Made by a program: the position numbers and the translations under genes. From Flavobacterium johnsoniae UW101 (lineage in GTDB: Bacteria; Bacteroidota; Bacteroidia; Flavobacteriales; Flavobacteriaceae), in NCBI RefSeq assembly GCF_000016645.1, contig NC_009441.1, forward strand, positions 5,766,001-5,830,000: a stretch of DNA of 64,000 bases, given 5' to 3'. Shown here piece after piece: positions 43,230 through 51,210 of the stretch (positions are counted from its first letter, which is position 1; every line of letters begins with the position of its first letter). Under the pieces are notes generated by a model. The model did no database searches. It had not been told where the DNA came from and was given only the letters and a program-made list of their open reading frames with translations.

Positions 43230-44369
43230 TTAATGATAGATTAAATAAGGCGCTCTCATTTTCTTAAAGTCTTTCAAACCTTCCTGCCAGCTTTTTCTAA
43301 TTTCTTCTTCAGATGTTCCGGCTTCAATTTGCTGCTGTAATTTTTCATTTCCGGCTCTGATAGAAAACTTTCTTTTGTCGAAAAATTTCGATTTATCCGA
43401 AGTAGTTTGATAGGCTTTAATCAGCCATTTTATTTCAAGTCTGCTAATTCTCGGAATGGATGACAAATCTTCTCCATTACATTCTACGCCATTATACAAA
43501 GGATCTTTATCGCCAAAATTAGGTTTTGGAGTAAAAGTAAAATCACTTTTTGGCAGATAAGGCGAACCGTAAATCTGAAATTGTTTTTCAGTGCCGCGTC
43601 CCATACTTACATTCGTTCCTTCAAAAAGACATAAACTCACATATAAATTTACCGATTGGTCGTTTGGCAAATTTGGCGAAGGACGAACTGGAAGGCTGTA
43701 GCTCATATTTCTGTCATAATTCAAACACGGAACAACAGTAAGTTTACACTGCATACCATTTTTCAGCCATTTTTGTCCGTTAATCATTTTTGCTTCTTCG
43801 CCCAAAGTCATACCGTGAAGCAGAGGCGTTGGATGCATCCCAATACCGCTTTGAAAAGCAATGTCCAAAACCGGACCGTCGACAATCGCAATATTCGGAT
43901 TTGGACGGTCCAGTACAATCAGCGGAACATTATTCTCTGCGCAGGCTTCCATAATTCTGTGCATCGTAGAAACGTAAGTATATAATCTTGTCCCAACATC
44001 CTGTAAATCAAAAACCATGACATCAATATCTTTTAATTGTTCAGGAGTTGGTTTATTGTTTTTGCCATAAAGTGAAGTAATTGACAAACCTGTTTTAGCA
44101 TCGATTTCGTCAGAAACGTGTTCTCCTGCATCGGCAGTACCTCTAAAGCCATGTTCAGGAGCAAAAATGGTTTTGATCTTAATATTTTTCTGAACCAAAA
44201 AATCAACCAGATGGGTTTTATCTTCCATAATTCCGGTTTGGTTTGTTACAATGCCTACGCTTTTGCCTTTTAGCAAAGGCAGATAAACGGTGTAGTTATC
44301 AACACCCGTTTTTATTTTCTGCGCAAAAGATACTGTTGAAATTAGTATGCAGATTATTAAATTTCTCAT
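43230..44369 (-). CDS. namZ: Exo-beta-N-acetylmuramidase (NamZ, DUF1343), copy 1
   Basis: The 379-residue protein has a signal peptide (about 1-16) and the DUF1343/GH171 fold. Conserved blocks are G-I-V-T-N-Q-T-G, F-A-P-E-H-G-F-R-G-T-A-D-A-G-E-H (about 72-87), F-D-L-Q-D-V-G-T-R-L-Y-T-Y and R-P-S-P-N-L-P-N-D-Q-S. Characterised relatives (NamZ/YbbC) remove terminal MurNAc from the non-reducing end of peptidoglycan fragments. Its last 18 codons are duplicated twice in the array downstream. A second copy (62726-63925) is highly similar. It lies 293 bp downstream of the AmiE-like gene. Confidence 0.9.
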   Translation of the reverse strand: MRNLIICILISTVSFAQKIKTGVDNYTVYLPLLKGKSVGIVTNQTGIMEDKTHLVDFLVQKNIKIKTIFAPEHGFRGTADAGEHVSDEIDAKTGLSITSLYGKNNKPTPEQLKDIDVMVFDLQDVGTRLYTYVSTMHRIMEACAENNVPLIVLDRPNPNIAIVDGPVLDIAFQSGIGMHPTPLLHGMTLGEEAKMINGQKWLKNGMQCKLTVVPCLNYDRNMSYSLPVRPSPNLPNDQSVNLYVSLCLFEGTNVSMGRGTEKQFQIYGSPYLPKSDFTFTPKPNFGDKDPLYNGVECNGEDLSSIPRISRLEIKWLIKAYQTTSDKSKFFDKRKFSIRAGNEKLQQQIEAGTSEEEIRKSWQEGLKDFKKMRAPYLIYH

Positions 44370-44662
44370 AGTTATTATTTTTATTTGCCACAGATTAAGT
44401 AGATTAAAAAGTTTTTTTTATTTGGTTAACGCTCAGTTTTTCACGTAGATTATGGCAGATTTAATTTTATAATCTGTGTTGATCTGCGTGAAACAAAAAT
44501 CATTTTAATATTTATAATCTGTGGCTAAATTTTTCGCCCGCAGATTTGGCAGATTGAACAGATTTAATTCGTGGAAATTCTTGAATTGCTTCGACTGTTT
44601 GCTATCGCTCGGGTTCTGGCGAAAAAAATCCTTCTAATCTGTTTAATCTGTGGCTAAAAAAA
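44370..44662. repeat. Intergenic repeat region with AATCTGTGGC-type units
   Basis: This gap carries inverted and direct copies of CCACAGATTA / TAATCTGTGGC, a GGCAGATT-type unit, and a short GC-richer GCTATCGCTCGGG stretch near 44602. It looks like the gene-free dispersed repeats common in Flavobacterium. No gene is visible. Confidence 0.6.
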
Positions 44663-45967
44663 TTAATTATTAATCTGCCTCCAAATTTTAGCACTAAAAT
44701 CATCTTTATACATCAATCTGTTTGTTCTCGTTGGGTTTACGCGATTGGTCAGAATAATTAGAAATCTGTTCGTATCTGGATTCATAAAGAAAAAAGTTCC
44801 TGTAAAACCTGTGTGCCCAAAATCATTAGCTTTAAAAAACTCATCAGGTTTTCGTTTATCAAAACCAAGTCCGCGGTAAATCCCTTCTTTGGTGAGAGGC
44901 GAACTTGTAAATTCTTTTACAACTGTTGCTTTTAAAATTTCTTTTCCTTGATATTTTCCGTCATTCAACAGCATCTGACAGATAACTGAGATTGATTGTG
45001 CATTAGCAAACAATCCGGCATTTCCAGAAACACCGCCAAAAATCGCCGCAGCTTCATCATGAACGTAACCTCTTATTGTATCTTTTCTAAAGAAATTATC
45101 CAATTCTGTCGGCGTTACATTTTCTAAAGAAGTCCATTTTAACGGATTATATCCAATTTTTGAGATTCCTAATTCCGTATAAATTTCTTTCGTTAATTCA
45201 TCTAATTTCAAACCTGTTTTGGCTTCAATCATTTGTTTTACCAAAAGCAAATTCAGGTCGCTGTAAACATATTTCCCTCTTGTATTGGTATTTGCAGTTG
45301 AAATTTGCTCATAAACCGTTTTATAAAACTCCGGATTTAACCACATATTTTTATAAATCTGAACCCAATTTTCTTTGGGAGTAAACGAAAGATAATTGGC
45401 ATCATACACAATATTCTTGTTCACATACATCGTATCAAACAAATCAGGATAAACATCTGATTTTTCTTTGCTTAACAAAGGCAAACCATCTGGCGTTGAA
45501 AGCAGACTTTGGTAAAACGTAATACTCGCTTTTAATCCCGAAGTATGCGTTAATAATTCAAAAAACGTTAAATCAGCAATTGGCGTGTTTTTATAAACTT
45601 CAACCAAATCTCCAACTTTGTCGGTAAGTTTTATTTTATCTTCTCCAACTAAGCGCATGGTCACAAGTGTCGCTCCCAAAACTTTCGACATCGAAGCCAG
45701 ATCATAAACGTCGTCTGATTTTACGGGCTGTTTTTTCGAATAATCCTGAAAACCATAATTTTTCGAAATTAAAACAGCGTCTTTATTTCCCACTATAATC
45801 TGTGCTCCGGGAAAAAATCCTTTTTCGAGTGCATTTGTCATCATCGAATCGATGTAAACTTCATTTCGTTTTACATCAAAAGATTTCTTTGATTTTTTCT
45901 GGGAATAAGCATTTATTCCTAAAAAGGTCATGGAAATTAATATGATTCCTGCCGTTATCTTTTTCAT
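44663..45967 (-). CDS. AmiE/YbbE-like serine hydrolase (beta-lactamase fold)
   Basis: The 434-residue exported protein has a signal peptide (about 1-22) and the serine-hydrolase motifs S-M-S-K (S92, K95), Y-S-D (about residue 236) and H-T-G-F-T-G (about 398). In Bacillus the NamZ-linked AmiE (YbbE) of this fold is an N-acetylmuramyl-L-alanine amidase. Its position between GH20 and NamZ, mirroring the Bacillus nagZ-amiE-namZ order, suggests the same job here. It starts 3 bp after the GH20 gene's stop. An esterase or low-grade beta-lactamase remains possible. Confidence 0.75.
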   Translation of the reverse strand: MKKITAGIILISMTFLGINAYSQKKSKKSFDVKRNEVYIDSMMTNALEKGFFPGAQIIVGNKDAVLISKNYGFQDYSKKQPVKSDDVYDLASMSKVLGATLVTMRLVGEDKIKLTDKVGDLVEVYKNTPIADLTFFELLTHTSGLKASITFYQSLLSTPDGLPLLSKEKSDVYPDLFDTMYVNKNIVYDANYLSFTPKENWVQIYKNMWLNPEFYKTVYEQISTANTNTRGKYVYSDLNLLLVKQMIEAKTGLKLDELTKEIYTELGISKIGYNPLKWTSLENVTPTELDNFFRKDTIRGYVHDEAAAIFGGVSGNAGLFANAQSISVICQMLLNDGKYQGKEILKATVVKEFTSSPLTKEGIYRGLGFDKRKPDEFFKANDFGHTGFTGTFFFMNPDTNRFLIILTNRVNPTRTNRLMYKDDFSAKIWRQINN

Positions 45968-45970
45968 ATT

Positions 45971-48475
45971 CTACGGATTAATTCTTATGTCCTGTCCTGC
46001 CATAAGAGGTTCGTTGTTGGTTCCTGTAATGACAATTTTTACTGCTTTTACAGGCTGTTTTGGATAAATCGATGCATTGCCATAATCAAAAGCATCTCCT
46101 TTTATAAAATCGATTCCGTTATACGAATATTCTACATAACCGTTATTGACAATGAACCTCGGGTGATGCGGAATTCCGGTTAACACATCAATTTTAGAAG
46201 AAGTTACAGGATTTGTAAAAGTGTATAAAATCCAGTCGCCATTTGCACACGCAATATCTGTACGCAAGTAAGTTTCAACATTATAATCTTCTAAATTCGA
46301 AATCGGAAATTTAGGATTTTCAGCCATCGATGATGTTACTTTTACTTCCGGCTCTAAATAAGGCGAACAATTGAAATTTACTTTTGCTGCTGATTCTTTT
46401 GCTTCTTTATTTTCTACCGTAAAGTCTAAACGATACGTATTTTTTTCATTGTAATTTTCAATTACAAATCGCAGGCGAGGTTTTGATTTCAGCATTTTTT
46501 CTTCCGGAAAACTCTGTATCAGTTTATCATTTTCATAAAGAGAAACTGTTTTTACAACTCCGTTGGCACTCGCATCTGCATCAGGAGTAAAAGTTAAATA
46601 CCAAATTCCATTTTTGTCTACATGCTCTGAAATATTTTCAGAAATATTCAAAACTTCTGCTTTTGAAGTATTCCAAACCGCAACAGGCAGTTTTTCTACT
46701 TTTACCGACGGACTTGCCACATCTTCATTAAAAAAAGTACGGAACATATAATGTTCATAATCCTTCGTTTGAATTGGTTTTGTATACAAAGCCGATTGTC
46801 TTGTTGGTTCATTACCTTGTGCATCATAACGTACAACTGCACCTTCGTAAGGCGGTGTTACGGTAATCGTGCCATTTTGATAAATTGCGGCTGGCGGAAA
46901 ATCCCTAAAAGCAATTCCCATATCAGCCAAACGCTGTAAATGGCTGTGTGTTAATCTTCCGTAGAAATCTTCCCAGTTTTTATCTTCTTTTTTAGACCAG
47001 CCAATTTCAGATAAAGCGCTGATTCTTGGATAACTTTGGTATTCCATAATTCTGGCTGGACGATCCAGATATTCGCTCCACAAAGCGCCCTGAACACCTA
47101 TTATATTTTTTTGCTGTTCTGGTGTTAAATCATCAGTAGGAATTGGCTCAAATGAATAGGCTCTTTTCGTATCTGTAATAGCCGCCCAGCGATGACCGCG
47201 TTCTGTTTCAGACTGTGCCATATCAAAATACGTATATTGCCCCGGCATCATAATAGTCTGGTATCCTTTCTTTGCCGATTCAATTCCGTAACTAATTCCC
47301 TGCCAGGCAGAAATCAAAGTATTTGGATCAATTTCTCCACCTTTTAAAATTTCGTTCCAGCCATCTGTTTTTTTATGGTATTTATCTACAATTTTTTGAA
47401 CTCTTCTAAAGAAATAATTTTGAAGCTGAAAACTATCTGTAAAACCTTCTTTCACCATCAAAGCCTGACATTTTGGGCAATTTTCCCAGTTGGCACGATT
47501 GACTTCATCTCCGGCAACATGAATATATTCAAAAGGAAAAAGTCCCGAAACTTCTCTAATGATTGAATCCAGAAGAACATAATTTTCTTCACGACCCACA
47601 CACCAAACATTTTTTACTTCACCCTGAACACTTTTAAGTTCCTGTGTTATCGCACAGCCCACTTCCGGATACGAAGCGGTTACGGCACGCGAATGCCCCG
47701 GAATTTCAATTTCGGGCATAACTGATATGCCGCGATTAGCAGCATACGCCACTACTTCTTTGATATGTTCCTGCGTATAAAAACCTCCGTAACGTTTGTC
47801 TCCTGAACCATAAGATGGCAGTAAAACTTCTCCCGGACCTCTCCAGGCACCTTTTAAAGTTAAATCAGGCATCGATTTGATTTCAATTCTCCAGCCGTTA
47901 TCATCGGTTAAATGCCAGTGAAAAACATTCATTTTGTGCGCCGCCAGCCAGTCAATATAATTTTTAACGGTTTGTTTATCAAAAAACTGTCTTGAACAGT
48001 CGAGCATCATACCGCGCCATTCAAAACGAGGATAATCTTCTATTTTTACAAATGGGATATTTCCTTTTTTAATGTCTTTTGCAGAAGAAATTTGCAATAA
48101 AGTCTGCAGACCGTTTAAAACTCCGTTTGCAGATTTCCCTTTTACTAAAATTCCTTTTTTGTTGATATTCAATTTATAACCATCATTAGGAAGGTTCATT
48201 TTTTCATCGACCAAAAATGCTATGGTATTTTTTTTGTGTTTATTTCCAATAGAAACGATTGCGTTAATCCCTGTGTATTTCGAAAAAGAACTCTTAATAT
48301 ATTCAGCACTTTTTTCTGCTTTTTTGTCTACAATAATTTGTACTGATGACGGAATAATAAATACGCCTTCATTTTGTTCAACTTTTACGGGTTTAGGAAT
48401 TATATCTAGTTTCTGTGCTTGTATGGTACTTAAAGAACTCAGAAAAATGGCTATCAGCAATACACTTCTTTTCAT
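45971..48475 (-). CDS. GH20 beta-N-acetylhexosaminidase
   Basis: The 834-residue exported enzyme has a signal peptide (about 1-20), an N-terminal GH20b domain, and a TIM barrel with the catalytic Asp-Glu pair D323-E324 in H-V-A-G-D-E-V. Other family motifs are W-H-L-T-D-D-N-G-W-R (about 187-196) and the later D-G-W-N-E-I. The last ~250 residues look like carbohydrate-binding/beta-sandwich additions with an F5/8-type-C-like end. GH20 enzymes release terminal GlcNAc from peptidoglycan fragments, chitin or glycans. Tight spacing with GHL10 (12 bp) and the serine hydrolase indicates one transcript. Confidence 0.92.
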   Translation of the reverse strand: MKRSVLLIAIFLSSLSTIQAQKLDIIPKPVKVEQNEGVFIIPSSVQIIVDKKAEKSAEYIKSSFSKYTGINAIVSIGNKHKKNTIAFLVDEKMNLPNDGYKLNINKKGILVKGKSANGVLNGLQTLLQISSAKDIKKGNIPFVKIEDYPRFEWRGMMLDCSRQFFDKQTVKNYIDWLAAHKMNVFHWHLTDDNGWRIEIKSMPDLTLKGAWRGPGEVLLPSYGSGDKRYGGFYTQEHIKEVVAYAANRGISVMPEIEIPGHSRAVTASYPEVGCAITQELKSVQGEVKNVWCVGREENYVLLDSIIREVSGLFPFEYIHVAGDEVNRANWENCPKCQALMVKEGFTDSFQLQNYFFRRVQKIVDKYHKKTDGWNEILKGGEIDPNTLISAWQGISYGIESAKKGYQTIMMPGQYTYFDMAQSETERGHRWAAITDTKRAYSFEPIPTDDLTPEQQKNIIGVQGALWSEYLDRPARIMEYQSYPRISALSEIGWSKKEDKNWEDFYGRLTHSHLQRLADMGIAFRDFPPAAIYQNGTITVTPPYEGAVVRYDAQGNEPTRQSALYTKPIQTKDYEHYMFRTFFNEDVASPSVKVEKLPVAVWNTSKAEVLNISENISEHVDKNGIWYLTFTPDADASANGVVKTVSLYENDKLIQSFPEEKMLKSKPRLRFVIENYNEKNTYRLDFTVENKEAKESAAKVNFNCSPYLEPEVKVTSSMAENPKFPISNLEDYNVETYLRTDIACANGDWILYTFTNPVTSSKIDVLTGIPHHPRFIVNNGYVEYSYNGIDFIKGDAFDYGNASIYPKQPVKAVKIVITGTNNEPLMAGQDIRINP

Positions 48476-48487
48476 GGCTTTTATTTT

Positions 48488-49969
48488 TTATTTTATTGAA
48501 AATTCTATTGGAGCGCTTTCTGTCTGGGTCTGACTTAAAGCGGAAACGGCGTAGATATAATTCTCCAAATCAGCATTTGGAACTTCTAATTTTGAAGCGG
48601 TTGTTACGTAATAAATATTCGCCGGATTCGAAAAATCGGTTATTTTTCCTTTTGGGAATTTATAAATTACAAATTTCTTATCATCTGATTCTGGTTTCCA
48701 GCTCAAAAGAGCTTTATCTCCTTTTTTAGCAATCACAGCACTTGAAGGTACTTGTGGTTTTATTCTTGTAATTCTGTTTGCCTCTGGCGTTAATGCGATA
48801 TACTTATATGGTTTTTGAATAAGCGGATTTCGAAGCGTATCGCCTTTTTTAAGAAAAGTTGAAGCTGTAAAATGCATCGAACCGTCTATTTGAGGCAGTT
48901 TTCGAATCATTTCAATCTGCTTTACAATTTGATCCGGACTTCTCCACTCTGGTTCTTTGGCGGTATTCGAAATTTTATAATCGCCGTGGCCTACATAAAC
49001 ATTGGTTCCGTATTTGTGTGCTGCCCACCATTTTGCCAAAACTTCAAAATTAGCTCTGTCAAAACCAATGTGCCAGTACAATTGCGGTGTAACATAATCG
49101 ATCCAGTTTTCTTTCTGCCATTTTAAAATATTGGCATACAAATCATCATAATTGGTTGCACCCGCCACCGTATTTGATCCGTCTGAATCTTTTGCAATAT
49201 TGCGCCAAACGCCAAAAGGCGAAATTCCGAATTCAACCTCTGGTTTATTAGCAATTATGGTATCTCTGATTTGCTTGATAATTAAATCGACATTGTCTCT
49301 TCGCCAATCGTCTTTGTCTTTAAACTGGCGCGGTTCTTTGGCAAATGCTTTTTCATCCGGAAATTCCTGTCCGGCGATTTTATACGGATAAAAATAATCG
49401 TCCATGTGAACGGCCTGGATATCATAATTTCGAACTATTTCGCCTACTACAGACGAAACGAAATCTCTGGTTTCTTTATATCCCGGATTAAAATATCTTG
49501 ATTTTCCGTAGGTCAGAAATAATTCTGGTTTCTTGAAATACAAATGCGTTTTGGTCAATACATCTTTTACGGTATCTTTTTGCACTCGATATGGATTGAG
49601 CCAGACATGAACGTTCATTCCTCTTTTTCCGGCTTCGTCAATCATCATTTGCAGCGGATCAAATCCCGGAGCAACGCCCTGAGTTCCCGTTATCCAATGT
49701 GAAGCAGGCTCTTTTGTCGATTTGTAATATGCATCGGCAGTTGGGCGGATTTGAAAAATTACTGTGTTTAGGTTATTAGATCGTAAATTATCTAAAATGG
49801 CAATCATTTCAGATTTCATCTGCTTGTCTGATAATCCTGGTTTAGAAGGCCAGTCAATATTGTCTACTGTAGAAATCCATGCTGCACGCATTTCTCTTTT
49901 TGGTGATTCCTGACTGAAAAGTTTCGTTTGAAACAGCAGTATTAGAATTAAAATTTTTAGGCTTTTCAT
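48488..49969 (-). CDS. GHL10/DigH-like (YngK/YddW) glycoside hydrolase with C-terminal Fn3-like domain
   Basis: The 493-residue exported protein has a signal peptide (about 1-20) and the family opening R-E-M-R-A-A-W-I-S-T-V-D-N-I-D-W-P. A G-M-N-V-H-V-W-L-N-P-Y-R strand and V-H-M-D-D-Y-F-Y-P-Y are typical of the GHL10/DUF187 TIM barrel. Characterised relatives (E. coli DigH/YddW) cut amidase-denuded peptidoglycan glycans. The C-terminal ~100 residues resemble a fibronectin-III module. Its place upstream in the operon of GH20, AmiE-like and NamZ enzymes is consistent with a peptidoglycan substrate. Confidence 0.82.
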   Translation of the reverse strand: MKSLKILILILLFQTKLFSQESPKREMRAAWISTVDNIDWPSKPGLSDKQMKSEMIAILDNLRSNNLNTVIFQIRPTADAYYKSTKEPASHWITGTQGVAPGFDPLQMMIDEAGKRGMNVHVWLNPYRVQKDTVKDVLTKTHLYFKKPELFLTYGKSRYFNPGYKETRDFVSSVVGEIVRNYDIQAVHMDDYFYPYKIAGQEFPDEKAFAKEPRQFKDKDDWRRDNVDLIIKQIRDTIIANKPEVEFGISPFGVWRNIAKDSDGSNTVAGATNYDDLYANILKWQKENWIDYVTPQLYWHIGFDRANFEVLAKWWAAHKYGTNVYVGHGDYKISNTAKEPEWRSPDQIVKQIEMIRKLPQIDGSMHFTASTFLKKGDTLRNPLIQKPYKYIALTPEANRITRIKPQVPSSAVIAKKGDKALLSWKPESDDKKFVIYKFPKGKITDFSNPANIYYVTTASKLEVPNADLENYIYAVSALSQTQTESAPIEFSIK

Positions 49970-49984
49970 AAGTTACTATTTTTG

Positions 49985-50205
49985 GTTAGTTAGTATGTTA
50001 TTTATTTGTGGCTTAAAATTTAACCGCAAAGAACGCAAAGGTTTACGCAGGGTTCGCAATGTTTTTAAAGCTGTATTTTTTTAATCTCTTGCTATTTTCC
50101 CATCATGATAAAAAATCATTTCAATCCTTTAATCTGCGGCTAAAATATATTGAGGCGGTTAAAAAGTTCCTAACAGGTTTTAAAAACCTGTTAGGATAGG
50201 TAACC
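49985..50205. repeat. Intergenic repeats, including a perfect hairpin
   Basis: The gap carries an AACCGCAAAGAACGCAAAGG-type stretch (about 50022-50041) with GCAAAG repeats. A perfect palindrome, CCTAACAGG-TTTTAAAAA-CCTGTTAGG, sits at 50169-50195. Both are of the dispersed type common in Flavobacterium. No gene is visible. Confidence 0.65.
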
Positions 50206-50250
50206 AACCTAATTTTATATGCTGCTTAATCGTATCGCAGCACATAACTT

Positions 50251-51072
50251 TTATTTCTTTTTCTCTTTGAAAAAATTATCAAAGAACAGTAATTGAAACT
50301 TTAATGAATTTTCCCAATAAGCCAGATTATGTTCTCCCGGACGTTCGATATAATCATGGTTTATTTTTAATGTCAGCATTTTTTGATGAAGCTGTCTGTT
50401 TACTTCCATAAAAAAATCACCAACACCGCAGTCTATAATCATTTTTAACTTGTTGTCTTTTACCAGATCAAGCAGATTGGTAACGGTATTTTTATCCCAG
50501 TTTTCAGGAAATTCTGTTATAGAACCCAAACGTTTTTTAATATCCCAATTGTTTGGAAACGGACGAAAATCGACTCCTCCGCTCATACTTCCTGCCGCAC
50601 CAAATACATCCTGATGTTTAAATGATAAATACAATGCTCCGTGTCCGCCCATGCTTAAACCTGTTATGGCTCTGCCATCGCGGTTGGAAATAGTTTTGTA
50701 ATTTTTATCTATAAAAGGAACTAATTCATTTATTACATAAGTTTCATATTTAAAACTTGGATCTATCGGGCTGTCAAAATACCAGCTTGAATAATTTCCG
50801 TCAACGCCAATTGCTATAAAACCGTATTGATCAACTTGTTTTGCCAGATCTTTAAAATCTTTTGCCCAGCTTCCGTAATTGCCGCTGTAACCATGAAGAA
50901 GATACACTACCGGAAATCTATCTTTGCTTTTTTTATAATTATCGGGAACTATTACTGAGGTTTTTATGTTCTTATTCATTGAAGGACTAAAAACCTGAAT
51001 TGTGTCAATTTTTGCTGCTTTTGCAGAAAAAAATACGAATGCCAGAAGTAAAGTGCAGATTGCTTTTTTCAT
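50251..51072 (-). CDS. Exported esterase-D-like alpha/beta hydrolase
   Basis: The 273-residue protein has a signal peptide (about 1-19) and an alpha/beta-hydrolase fold. The serine nucleophile lies in G-L-S-M-G-G-H (about 127-133), a lid-side Y-L-L-H-G-Y-S-G strand precedes it, and a late H-N-L-A-Y-W carries the likely His. It resembles S-formylglutathione hydrolase/tributyrin-esterase proteins. In this locus an O-acetyl-peptidoglycan or sugar esterase is plausible but unproven. Confidence 0.78.
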   Translation of the reverse strand: MKKAICTLLLAFVFFSAKAAKIDTIQVFSPSMNKNIKTSVIVPDNYKKSKDRFPVVYLLHGYSGNYGSWAKDFKDLAKQVDQYGFIAIGVDGNYSSWYFDSPIDPSFKYETYVINELVPFIDKNYKTISNRDGRAITGLSMGGHGALYLSFKHQDVFGAAGSMSGGVDFRPFPNNWDIKKRLGSITEFPENWDKNTVTNLLDLVKDNKLKMIIDCGVGDFFMEVNRQLHQKMLTLKINHDYIERPGEHNLAYWENSLKFQLLFFDNFFKEKKK

Positions 51073-51112
51073 AAAATCTTGTTTTAGTGATTATGTCAAA
51101 ATAAATTCCTTG

Positions 51113-51180
51113 CTTTTACCATTAAGAAATTAAGTTCATAAAGCTTAGCTTAAATTTCTTAATCTCTTAATGGTAAAAAG
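51113..51180. repeat. Intergenic inverted repeat
   Basis: TTTTACCATTAAGAAATTAAG and CTTAATCTCTTAATGGTAAAA-type arms face each other with AAGCTTAGCTT between them. It separates the esterase and flavoprotein genes and could act as a weak terminator. Confidence 0.6.
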
Positions 51181-51210
51181 AAAATTAAGTTTCATTTAAA
51201 ATTCGGAAAT

